NCBI RefSeq assembly: GCF_039545795.1
Contig: NZ_CP154260.1
Coordinates: forward strand, 2,795,001 to 2,859,000
Source of the DNA: Chitinophaga niabensis
GTDB lineage: Bacteria > Bacteroidota > Bacteroidia > Chitinophagales > Chitinophagaceae
Direction: 5' to 3'
DNA: 64,000 nucleotides
The translations under genes were made by a program, and so were the position numbers. Every line of letters starts with the position of its first letter. Position 1 is the stretch's first letter. The notes beneath the pieces were generated by a model that saw only the letters and a list, made by a program, of their open reading frames with translations, was not told the DNA's origin and ran no database searches. Below are positions 33,601 to 41,095 of the stretch, piece after piece.

Positions 33601-36594
33601 ATTATCTTTCACACTTAATTCATATACATAATCACCGGCAATGGTCAAGCCTGTAATAGTAGTTTTATTGGCATCAGATGTTGTGATAACACCCGCAGCG
33701 GGGCCGCTGATCTTGGTCCAGGTATAACTGGTAATAGTACCATCCGGATCTGTGGAAGCCGAACCATCCAGTTGTACTGTAGTTGCCGGCAGGGTAACAC
33801 TTACATCAGCACCGGCATTGGCCACCGGTGGTTTGTTGGTGCTTACGCCCTGTACGGTAACAGTCACCTGTTTGGAATTGGTGAGGCCGCCGTTATCAGT
33901 AACCGTCAGTTCATATACATATACACCTTCAGAAAGGCCGGATACAATTGCATTGCTGGCAGTGATATCGTCAATAGTTCCGGCAGCAGGACCGCTTACC
34001 CGTTTCCATTCATAACTTACGATCACACCATCCGGGTCAAGCGAGAAACTACCGGTTAATTGTGTGCTGTTAGAAGGCAACACCAGCGTAACATTACTAC
34101 CTGCATCAGAAACAGGTGCCTTATTAGCGGCTGCCAGTACCGTAACTGTTACCAGGTCTTTTGCAGAAAGCCCTGCATTATCTGTTACAGTGAGTTCGAA
34201 TACATAAGAACCTGGTGCCAGGCCGGTAAGCTGCGTGGTAGCGCCGTTAGGCGTTGCAATAGTGGCCGCGGGCCCGCTAAGCTTTTTCCAGGCGTAGGAA
34301 GCAATTGTACCACCCTCTTTGGAAGAGGCACTGCCATCCAACACCGTTGTTTTATTATCTGTGGGTACTAATAATTTATCTGCACCGGCATTTGCCACAG
34401 GCAAAACTGCCGCGCTGCTGCCATTGAATTCGAATGCACCGGCATCAAAAGAATTATTCACCGGGCGGGCATTACCATCGAAGTCATTGGCAAGGCTAAG
34501 ATCAGCCATGTTCCTGCCTGCATCAATAGCAGTAGAACCAGCCTTCAATCTGAAATCTCCGGCCAGGGGATTTACAAAACCGCCAACATCAGGCGTTTTA
34601 TAGTTCACATTGTTTTTAAAATCATACAGAATGGGTTTGGCACCTTTCACATAATAACCCGTCATCGGGTCATCCCATTGCGTGCCGGGAGCAATCACTA
34701 CGTTGTTATAGATCTTGTGGCCCAGCAATGTTTCATAACCATACACCTTAATACCGTTTACGCCGGTATTATAAACAGTGTTGTTATAAATGTAAGCAGT
34801 GGCGGGATCAAACAGGGGTTTATCAGATACATTGATCCCTTCATAGTGAATATCCGTTACTACGTTATTATACACATGGTTGATACCGGAACCAAATATC
34901 TCAATACCTGAATTATATCCTTTACTTACAAAATTGCTATAGATACGGAGGCGGCTGCCTCCGCCCGACAAAATGCCATAGCCGTGCGCAGAGTTGCGGG
35001 CCATGGCATAATTAACAACGCGGTTGTTGTATACCCTGTTATCACCATTATAAGCAGTGGAGATCTGAATAGCATCACTGCCCATATTCTCCAGGTTGTT
35101 ATTATATACTGAAAGATTCTCGATGAGATGTGATTTCATATCCACACAACCGCCCTCTGTATAGAGGTAATGTGTGTTACCGATATAGAAACCTTCCCAT
35201 GCAGCGTTACGGCACATCAGGTCGTGGATCTTTACATTCTTCATGGTAAAACTACCATCCAGCCATTCAGGATGGCTGCAGGTTTGCAGTGTTTTAGCCT
35301 GCAGGAACATCCCTGCATCGTGAATGTAAGCATGATGTACATCAAAATCAGAAGTACCGTTACCGAAGAACATGCCGAACATCTTTACGCCGTTCTTGTT
35401 GGTACCGTTGATATCAAAACCGTATTCGATACCAGCAGCGCCGGTACCTTCCACTTTAAAATATTTACAGGTGCTTAATACAAAACTTGCAGCAGTGGCA
35501 GAACTGTTCACACCCGCTCTCACAAGGCCTCCGCAGTTGGTGATCACAATTGGTTTCTCTGCAGTGCCCAGCAGTTTTCCAAAATGGATGTACTCATAAT
35601 CGCCGGAAGGGATACACAGGGTATCTCCTGCTGTTACACCCAGCTGGCTCATGGCATTATCATAATAAATGATATTAGCAGAGGAAGGGTTTACCGTAAT
35701 TTTTCTATTGCCTGGTGGCGGAGGTGGCGGAGGTGGCGGAGGTTGTACAACCGTTCCCCTTGTATATTGCAGCATCCATTCGTATACATTCAACCCCGTC
35801 TGAGGATCTTTATAAGCAGGATCATACGTTCTGCTCCAGGCATCATGCGAAGTACTGCTGAATACAGTGAGCAACGCTTTTGGATTAGGAGCAGGTGTGA
35901 TGGCATTGATACCATTCACCCAGTCCTGTGAATATTTTAAAGGTACTGTTGGGTCCCTGTCGTTATGCGTAGCAAACACCGGCATATTAATGCTGGCAAT
36001 GTTCCATTGCAGGCTTGGCGTTCTTGGTGCATCGTTTGGATTCCAGGCTCCGCATACCACTACAGCTGCTGCAAACAATTTCGCTTTATCCGTATTCTCT
36101 GAAATAACACCCCATGTTACACCTCCGCCCATACTAAGCCCTGTTACATAACAACGGCTTTCATCAATACGGTAGATTGTTTTCAGGTAAGCAAGCAATT
36201 CATGTACATCGTTTCCCCCGGGCCATGTAATGAACTGCGGAGAAATAACGATAAAAGAATGTGTTTGCCCGTTAACTGTAAATGAAGCAGGGAATTTTCC
36301 ATCTCTGATCACTCTTGGAGGGCCGTTCTGTGTAACTACCGATAAGGGATTCTTCAGATCAGCGCCAGCGAGTTCGCCAACACCATGACAAAATATGAGA
36401 ACGGGATATTTTTTGGTAGTAGAAGCGTAGTCAGCCGGCAAAGACTCGTAATATCCTGTCATATTACGAACCGGCGCCCCGGCGGGGAAAGTTTTTGGAA
36501 CCTGCTGGGCATTTACCTGCAGGCTGAGAGATATAAAGGATAAATAAAAGAGATAGCGGACACACCATCCCCTTACCTGATAGAATTTCTTCAC
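30670..36594 (-). CDS. Giant secreted hydrolase/beta-helix/PKD protein with T9SS sorting domain
   Basis: This 1974-aa protein starts with a signal region (membrane stretch about 14-26, cleavage near 29). Residues 45-280 are an alpha/beta hydrolase resembling polyhydroxybutyrate-depolymerase/feruloyl-esterase types: CHGVGE, nucleophile Ser154 (GLSMGGG), Asp214 (HNDRD) and His250 (STSHDAW). A run of ten prolines (285-294) links to a right-handed beta-helix (about 300-725; FDAGAFEF near its end). Twelve PKD-like repeats of ~96 aa follow (about 726-1880). A type A T9SS sorting domain (about 1888-1974; SLTPNPV, YDISGKLWKQF) ends it. The triad looks complete, so an active surface esterase on a long stalk is likely. 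Substrate unknown. Confidence 0.85.
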   Translation of the reverse strand: MKKFYQVRGWCVRYLFYLSFISLSLQVNAQQVPKTFPAGAPVRNMTGYYESLPADYASTTKKYPVLIFCHGVGELAGADLKNPLSVVTQNGPPRVIRDGKFPASFTVNGQTHSFIVISPQFITWPGGNDVHELLAYLKTIYRIDESRCYVTGLSMGGGVTWGVISENTDKAKLFAAAVVVCGAWNPNDAPRTPSLQWNIASINMPVFATHNDRDPTVPLKYSQDWVNGINAITPAPNPKALLTVFSSTSHDAWSRTYDPAYKDPQTGLNVYEWMLQYTRGTVVQPPPPPPPPPPGNRKITVNPSSANIIYYDNAMSQLGVTAGDTLCIPSGDYEYIHFGKLLGTAEKPIVITNCGGLVRAGVNSSATAASFVLSTCKYFKVEGTGAAGIEYGFDINGTNKNGVKMFGMFFGNGTSDFDVHHAYIHDAGMFLQAKTLQTCSHPEWLDGSFTMKNVKIHDLMCRNAAWEGFYIGNTHYLYTEGGCVDMKSHLIENLSVYNNNLENMGSDAIQISTAYNGDNRVYNNRVVNYAMARNSAHGYGILSGGGSRLRIYSNFVSKGYNSGIEIFGSGINHVYNNVVTDIHYEGINVSDKPLFDPATAYIYNNTVYNTGVNGIKVYGYETLLGHKIYNNVVIAPGTQWDDPMTGYYVKGAKPILYDFKNNVNYKTPDVGGFVNPLAGDFRLKAGSTAIDAGRNMADLSLANDFDGNARPVNNSFDAGAFEFNGSSAAVLPVANAGADKLLVPTDNKTTVLDGSASSKEGGTIASYAWKKLSGPAATIATPNGATTQLTGLAPGSYVFELTVTDNAGLSAKDLVTVTVLAAANKAPVSDAGSNVTLVLPSNSTQLTGSFSLDPDGVIVSYEWKRVSGPAAGTIDDITASNAIVSGLSEGVYVYELTVTDNGGLTNSKQVTVTVQGVSTNKPPVANAGADVSVTLPATTVQLDGSASTDPDGTITSYTWTKISGPAAGVITTSDANKTTITGLTIAGDYVYELSVKDNGGTSATDQVKVTVLPSANKLPVANAGANVNITLPTNTAQLDGSASADPDGTISTYAWLKISGPAAGAISTANANKTAVTGLTIAGDYLYELTVTDNSGGTATAQVKVTVAEAPVNKPPVANAGADVTVILPANTAQLDGSASADPDGTITTYAWTKISGPAGGDITTASANKTTITGLTVAGEYVYELSVKDNGGTTVTDQVKVVVIAGGSNQPPVAKAGFNTTITLPVNNVLLDGSTSSDPDGTIAAYSWKKLGGPASGTITTANADKTTVTGYTLDGSYVYELTVTDNQGLSTSSNVTITVKAAANQKPVSNAGADITITLPANTVQLDGSASTDPDGTITYYNWTKISGPAAGNIGSPSTSKTNVTGLTLPGDYLFQLEVKDNTGARETDYVKITVLPGENKLPVANAGADISITLPTSTAQLDGLSSSDPDGSIATYAWTKVSGPAAGTITTPAAGRTTVTGLTIAGEYVYQLSVKDNAGASATDQIKVVVVSGGANQPPVARAGFNTTITLPVNSVQLDGSASSDPDGSIAGYSWRKLGGPAGGNITVTNASRTTVTGYTLDGVYVYELTVTDNEGLSASSNVTITVNPEVINKPPVAQTSGDVNITLPVTTATLDGSPSVDLDGSIVSYAWKQLSGPVTGTIAAPSAARTDITNLTAAGQYIFELTVKDNGNASSSVQVKVVVNTPANKLPTARVNGNLTLILPVTGTSLDGSSSTDEDGTIVSYSWKKISGASGTIGSPNAMSTAITELTTEGQYIFELTVTDNTNATATARVTVSVLPAQTPENKPPVAVTQGNLEITLPDNSIQVNGSASTDSDGTISTYEWIQLTGPNNSRIWDAQKAQTAITGLVKGEYVFQLAVTDNKGAKTTASFNVRVLEESNSSKGDTASLTPNPVSTFARLNIQRKGNYKVNIEIYDISGKLWKQFSTNFIDRLQEDIPVNELPNGHYILNVVGTNFKKWTEKFVKIGNK
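30955..34420 (-). repeat. Array of twelve ~288-bp PKD-coding repeats
   Basis: Twelve units each code for N-K/Q-P-P-V-A-N-A-G, then TLP, QLDGSASTDPDGTI, a WTKISGPA-like strand and YELTVTDN. Units 3-9 (from the N-terminus) are most alike; units 1, 2 and 10-12 diverge. Units 5-6 and 8-9 form matching pairs (both join through KVVV and an NQPPVA link into the variant AGFNTTITLPVN). This points to duplication of a multi-unit block. The recurring codon use creates many false antisense frames. Confidence 0.85.
35714..35743 (-). repeat. 9-bp tandem repeat coding the proline linker
   Basis: Three copies of GGTGGCGGA plus a partial fourth (plus-strand reading) code for most of the ten prolines between the hydrolase and beta-helix domains. 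Copy-number change would keep the frame and only change linker length. Confidence 0.8.
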
Positions 36595-36965
36595 AATAAT
36601 TTGGTTTTTCTAGTATGGATTTTTGTCTGGTCCGGATGGACGCGCTTCGCATTTGTGTCTTAATCCCGTCTGATCATCTATAATCTAATACACGTACTTA
36701 TACTTGTTTACAAATAAACAAAAATTATTCAAAACAAATGGTAAAAAATTAAATATCTATTATGTTTAATAATAAATTATTTATTATCGTTTTCATACAC
36801 TGTTGATAATCCAGCTGTTAAATTTATTAACGTACATTTTGCGCTTAATTAATTTATAATTTAATAAACTTGCATCCTGATTTAACCTCGTACGTTTGTT
36901 TTTAACCGATATCCTACTAGAAACCAGTATATTGTAATCAAAATTAATTTATCTAATAATTACAT
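36595..36965. other. AT-rich divergent intergenic region
   Basis: This 371-bp stretch between the giant PKD gene and wzx holds no gene. It is strongly AT-rich around 36700-36870. A plus-strand promoter is annotated separately; no clear minus-strand TAnnTTTG was found for the giant gene. Confidence 0.6.
36870..36898 (+). promoter_or_regulatory. Candidate wzx promoter (-33/-7)
   Basis: TTG at 36870-36872 and TACGTTTG at 36891-36898, an exact TAnnTTTG, are 18 nt apart and 67 nt before the flippase start. The sequence around it is AT-rich. Confidence 0.55.
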
Positions 36966-38297
36966 ATGATATCCAGGCTTTTATCCGCCTTCAGGAATAA
37001 GCAGTTTTTATCGTTATTAGGCAATCTGGTTTCGGCATTTTTCAATCTCCTTTCGTTTGCGATCCTTGTAAGGATCTTAACCCTGGACGACTTTGGTCAG
37101 TGGGTGATCTTTACCGCCACCTATAACATTCTGGATCAGATACGTACCGGTTTACTGCAATCCGGCGTCATCAAGTTCTATTCCGGTGCAGATCTGGAAA
37201 CTGCAAGAAAAGTAGCGGGTGCCGCATGGCATGTTTCCCTGCTCATCACTATCGCTTACGTGGTACTTTCCATGCTCGGTTATTTTGCAGTGGCTCCTTT
37301 CCTTGGCGCTCCCTGGCCATTGTTCCTGGCATGGTTAGGCATCCTTACTTTACTGTCACTCCCCATGAACTTCGCCAGCTGGGTGCTGCAGGCAGAGAGC
37401 CGTTTTAATGAGATAGTGTTCATCAGGATCTCCCAGAATGGTTCTTTCTTAGTCCTGCTGGCAGTGTTATGGTGGTTCGGGCAGGTATCGTTGGCCAATG
37501 TGCTGTATGCTTACTGCGGATCGATGGCTATTTCCAGTATCTATTGCCTGCTCAGAAGATGGACGGGCATCCGCAACATTGTTTTCCGTACAAAGGAACA
37601 CGCGCTGGAGCTTTATCGCTTTGGTCGTTTGATCATCGGCAGCATGGTGTCTTCTTCCCTGATCAATTACACCAATAATATCGTGATCGTAAAAATGCTT
37701 GGCCCTGCAAGTGTAGCACTCTTCAGTATTCCACAGAAATTCATGGAAGTGATCGAGATCATCCTCCGCAGTTTTGTAGCCACCGCACAACCTACTTTAT
37801 CCGCAGCAGCCAACCGTGGCGATAAACAGGCTGTAGCCATTGCATTCTGCCGCTACACCGGCACAGTTACTTTACTGATCATCCCGTTCATCATTGGCAT
37901 GCTGATATTCACAGAGCCATTGATCATTATCCTGGCCAAAGGTAATTACCTGGGCGCCACTGCTGTAGTACGCATTACACTCATTACCGCTATCCTATGG
38001 CCACTGGACCGTTTCAATGGCGTAACACTGGATATGATGGGCCTTGCACACGTGAACTTCTATAAGAACATCCTGAAACTGATATTGAATGCCATCTTTG
38101 CTGTGGTACTGGTATGGATCTTCCCCAATATTATTTCCGTAGCACTCGCTACTTTACTGCACATCATCTTTGCTATCGGTTATGGTTACTACGTCATGAA
38201 AAAACACATGGACGTACACCTGAAAGACCTCTGGCATTACGGCTGGATTGAATTTAACATACTGGTAAAAAAAGCCCTGAAAATCAGGCACGCATAA
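36966..38297 (+). CDS. Wzx-type polysaccharide flippase (MOP superfamily)
   Basis: This 443-aa membrane protein has about 12-14 predicted helices and the polysaccharide-biosynthesis (RfbX/Wzx) pattern: an N-terminal amphipathic start (LLSAFRNKQFLSLLGN), LNDFGQW-type loop (LDDFGQWVIF) and KMLGPASVALFSIPQKFME in the seventh-helix region. It flips lipid-linked repeat units to the periplasm. The GT14 gene follows after 3 nt, so both share a transcript. With the Wzy-like and Wzc-like genes at 47.6-52.4 kb it supports a Wzx/Wzy-dependent pathway. Confidence 0.88.
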   Translation: MISRLLSAFRNKQFLSLLGNLVSAFFNLLSFAILVRILTLDDFGQWVIFTATYNILDQIRTGLLQSGVIKFYSGADLETARKVAGAAWHVSLLITIAYVVLSMLGYFAVAPFLGAPWPLFLAWLGILTLLSLPMNFASWVLQAESRFNEIVFIRISQNGSFLVLLAVLWWFGQVSLANVLYAYCGSMAISSIYCLLRRWTGIRNIVFRTKEHALELYRFGRLIIGSMVSSSLINYTNNIVIVKMLGPASVALFSIPQKFMEVIEIILRSFVATAQPTLSAAANRGDKQAVAIAFCRYTGTVTLLIIPFIIGMLIFTEPLIIILAKGNYLGATAVVRITLITAILWPLDRFNGVTLDMMGLAHVNFYKNILKLILNAIFAVVLVWIFPNIISVALATLLHIIFAIGYGYYVMKKHMDVHLKDLWHYGWIEFNILVKKALKIRHA

Positions 38298-38300
38298 TTT

Positions 38301-39164
38301 ATGAGAACAGCGTTCATCATCCTGGCACATAAACAACCGGCTCAATTACACCGCCTCTTAACCAGGCTGCAGCATCCCCATATTGATTGCTTCGTACACA
38401 TAGATGCCAAATGCAACATAGCAGATTACGCCGCAGCACTTTCCCTGCCGCAGGTATATACCGTAACACCCCGTGTGAACGTAACCTGGGCCGGTTGGGG
38501 CATTGTGCAGGCTACGCTGAACGGCATGGAAGCCACCCGCCAATCCGGAAATACCTATACTTACATCACCATGCTCAGTGGCCAGGATTATGTGATCAAA
38601 ACCACTGAACACATCTATCATACCCTCACACAACCCAACAGCAAACAATACATCGGTCTTATAACTGAAGAAGAATTAAAACCCATGATGTCCAAGGTGA
38701 ATAACTATCACCTGGTAGAATGTAATTTCCCGGGCAAGTATAAATTCGCGGACCTGCTCACAAAAATACTGCCCGCACGTAAACCGCCATTCGGGCTTAA
38801 AATTTACTCCGGTTCTGCCTGGTGGACACTGACCCAGGATTGTGTGAATTACCTGCTGGATTACATCCGGGAGCGCCCTAAACTGGTGCGTTATTTCAAA
38901 CTCACCTGGGGTTCTGATGAATTCATCTTCCAGACCATCTTAATGGGCAGCCCTTACAAGGAAGCAGTAACGGGGTATGATCTGCATTATATCGACTGGG
39001 GCAATGACCGGGCAAAAGGTCAGAATCATCCTAAAACGCTGGACATGGAAGATGTGGAGCCTATGCTGAAAAGCGACCGCCTGGTGGCCCGCAAATTTGA
39101 AATGGATAAAAATCCTGCCCTGCTGGACAAAATAGACCAGGAACTAAAAAGGCTGTCCTCATAA
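38301..39164 (+). CDS. GT14-like (core-2/I-branching) glycosyltransferase
   Basis: This 287-aa protein of the core-2/I-branching beta-1,6-N-acetylglucosaminyltransferase family carries FIILAHKQPAQLHRLL at the start, VHIDAK, YITMLSGQDYVIKT and SGSAWWTLTQDCVNYLL, and ends with WGSDEFIFQTI. Bacterial members add sugars in surface glycans and do not need the DxD metal motif. It is cytoplasmic and co-transcribed with wzx (3-nt gap). Its 3' end holds a terminator for the opposite strand. Confidence 0.88.
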   Translation: MRTAFIILAHKQPAQLHRLLTRLQHPHIDCFVHIDAKCNIADYAAALSLPQVYTVTPRVNVTWAGWGIVQATLNGMEATRQSGNTYTYITMLSGQDYVIKTTEHIYHTLTQPNSKQYIGLITEEELKPMMSKVNNYHLVECNFPGKYKFADLLTKILPARKPPFGLKIYSGSAWWTLTQDCVNYLLDYIRERPKLVRYFKLTWGSDEFIFQTILMGSPYKEAVTGYDLHYIDWGNDRAKGQNHPKTLDMEDVEPMLKSDRLVARKFEMDKNPALLDKIDQELKRLSS

Positions 39165-39175
39165 AGAGAACAGCC
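39146..39175 (-). terminator. Terminator of the minus-strand EPS operon inside the GT14 3' end
   Basis: Plus-strand arms GGCTGTCCTC (39151-39160) and GAGAACAGCC (39166-39175) pair with one mismatch around ATAAA. On the minus strand the hairpin is followed by TTTTT (39150-39146), so it works for the methyltransferase end, within the coding sequence of the convergent gene. On the plus strand no T run follows. Confidence 0.6.
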
Positions 39176-39197
39176 CATGTAAGTCATAAAAAAAACA

Positions 39198-39965
39198 CTA
39201 GACTCTTTTCTTCCACAATGTATTGAACCCGCCGGTAAAACCTATAGGCAGGATCTCAGCTACCTCGCAGTCCAGCTTTTGCAGGAACTTAATGCGTTTG
39301 GTGAGCAGGGAAAAAGGGAATACATCTTCCACAAAATTCGTTTTCGAAAACTTGATGATATCGTAATTATTTGTTTGCGCGAGGTTCAGCAGATCTTTAC
39401 GTGTGAAGAACTGCACATGGTCCAGGTTATCTGCCTGTGATTGTACGGTAGTACCTTTAAAACCAAGAGCGCTTTTAATTTTATTAATGAACTTCCACAT
39501 GCCGGGGTTATTCCGGGCTTTCAGCATAGGCCTTGTTACACATAGTTCACGTGGGCCCACACCGTTTGGAACGGTCACTACCAGCAAACCATCGTCCTTG
39601 ATGGTATCATAGATAACACGCAGTAATTTTTCAGGATGGTCCAGGTGTTCCAGTACTTCACTGCAGATCACTGCATCGTATTTTTCACCTGCTGCAGTGA
39701 GCGCTTCAGCACTGATGGCTTCAAAGCGTACATTAGGCAGCGTGTTCTTGGAACGGGCCACATCAATTGTTTTCTGGCTGATATCAATGCCCAGTACTTC
39801 ATAGCCGAATTGGCCAAGATGGCGGCTGATAACGCCATTACCGCAACCTACGTCCAGCACGCGGCCTTTTTCGGGGATCTCTTTTTTGAGGGCCTCTGCA
39901 ATAAATTTCAGTCGCTTGATATCCGCGATACGTTCATATTCGTAGGTGATCGTTGCTTGTGTCAT
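39198..39965 (-). CDS. Class I SAM-dependent methyltransferase
   Basis: This 255-aa protein begins at ATG 39965 (MTQATITYEYERI), one base after the upstream glycosyltransferase stop; a frame start 12 codons earlier would overlap that gene. Motif I is GRVLDVGCGNG (35-45), with the post-I acidic residue in VLGIDIS and EVLEHLDHPEKLL typical of Methyltransf_11/UbiG-like enzymes. The C-terminal half has no known domain. Within the EPS operon it may O-methylate a sugar or modify a lipid-linked precursor. It is last in the operon before a hairpin terminator. Confidence 0.85.
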   Translation of the reverse strand: MTQATITYEYERIADIKRLKFIAEALKKEIPEKGRVLDVGCGNGVISRHLGQFGYEVLGIDISQKTIDVARSKNTLPNVRFEAISAEALTAAGEKYDAVICSEVLEHLDHPEKLLRVIYDTIKDDGLLVVTVPNGVGPRELCVTRPMLKARNNPGMWKFINKIKSALGFKGTTVQSQADNLDHVQFFTRKDLLNLAQTNNYDIIKFSKTNFVEDVFPFSLLTKRIKFLQKLDCEVAEILPIGFTGGFNTLWKKRV

Positions 39966-39966
39966 G

Positions 39967-41094
39967 TCAGTTATGGTAAAGCTGTTGATATATTTTTTCA
40001 ATTTGCCGTGTCATGCCGGATACGGTGTATTTACTCCGTATCGTATCCATGGCACGCTGTTGTAATTGTCCTCTGAGGGTTTTGTCTTTGGCCAGTTTCA
40101 CAATGGCGGCAGCCAGTGTTTCATTGTTCTTTGCAGGCACCAGCAAACCATTGTCGCCATCCGTTACGGCTTCACGTGTACCATCCACATCACTGGCGAT
40201 CACTGCTTTTCCCATGGCCATTGCCTCCAGCACGCCTATCGGGAATCCTTCCCATAAAGAGGGAAGGCAGTAAATGTCTACGCCATTTAATACCGCAGGT
40301 ACATCTTGGCGGAAATTATCAAAGATCACATGATCCGTTATGTTCAATCTGCGGGCTGCTTCCAATGCTGCTTCTTTCAGTTCTCCCTCTCCTATCATCA
40401 GCAGTTTCATATCAGGGAATTGCTGAAGTGCCAGGCTGAATCCTTCCAGCATGCCAACCGGATCTTTTTGCAGGGTCATCCTTGCAATGTAACCGATCAC
40501 CAGCTGATCTGCCCGAATACCGTAGGCTGCTTTCACATCAGGGTATTCAGCACCGGGATTGAATTTCACCGGGTTCACGCCGTTCTTGATCACTACGGAA
40601 TCAAAGCGGCCAAAGGTTTTAATACCTGTTTCCCTGTTGGAATCAGATACGCAGATATTTACCTGTGCTTTGCGGGTGATGTATTTCTCTGCTGCAATAC
40701 GCGCTCTTTTGATCAGGGGGTTCAGGCCATCGTGAAAGGACCATCCATGGATGGTGTAGATCAGCGGCAAACCCAGCCTGCGTGCTGCCCACATTACATT
40801 TGTATTGGCACGGGTGCCATGTACGTGTACAATATCAATGCGTTGCTCCGTGAGGAATGCACGCACTTTTTTCCAGATACTGATATCAAATGCTTTTTCG
40901 CTGGCAATCACGTGCACCGGCACGCCTATTGCCGTGAGCGCCTGTACCATAGGCCCATCCGTGAAGGAAAGCACCACCGGTTCAAACAACGCATTATCCA
41001 TCGTTTTCACAAGGTCCAGCACATGGCTTTCCCCTCCTCCTATCTTACCCTGGCGGATGGTTTCTAAAACTCTTATTTTACGGGGTTGCTCCAT
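39967..41094 (-). CDS. Glycosyltransferase family 4
   Basis: This 375-aa GT-B enzyme starts at ATG 41094 (MEQPRKIRVLETIRQGKIGG), one base after the asnB stop; a start nine codons earlier would overlap. The N-terminal acceptor domain carries GGGESHVLDLVKTMD, and the C-terminal GT1 domain has VIGYIARMTLQKDP and the E-x7-E motif EGFPIGVLE with LEAMAMGKAVIASDVDGTRE. It transfers a sugar from a nucleotide donor to a lipid-linked precursor, with retention of configuration. The one-base spacing on both sides suggests strong coupling. Confidence 0.9.
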   Translation of the reverse strand: MEQPRKIRVLETIRQGKIGGGESHVLDLVKTMDNALFEPVVLSFTDGPMVQALTAIGVPVHVIASEKAFDISIWKKVRAFLTEQRIDIVHVHGTRANTNVMWAARRLGLPLIYTIHGWSFHDGLNPLIKRARIAAEKYITRKAQVNICVSDSNRETGIKTFGRFDSVVIKNGVNPVKFNPGAEYPDVKAAYGIRADQLVIGYIARMTLQKDPVGMLEGFSLALQQFPDMKLLMIGEGELKEAALEAARRLNITDHVIFDNFRQDVPAVLNGVDIYCLPSLWEGFPIGVLEAMAMGKAVIASDVDGTREAVTDGDNGLLVPAKNNETLAAAIVKLAKDKTLRGQLQQRAMDTIRSKYTVSGMTRQIEKIYQQLYHN

Positions 41095-41095
41095 G

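Noticed and set aside
30955..34420. Regular ~288-bp periodicity resembling a repeat array such as CRISPR
   Set aside because: Units are far too long, continuous and coding for PKD domains; there are no spacers.
30742..36151. Many long plus-strand open frames antisense to the giant PKD gene
   Set aside because: They follow the periodic codon use of the 12 PKD repeats, resemble each other for that reason, and match no family. The minus-strand frame has all recognisable domains.
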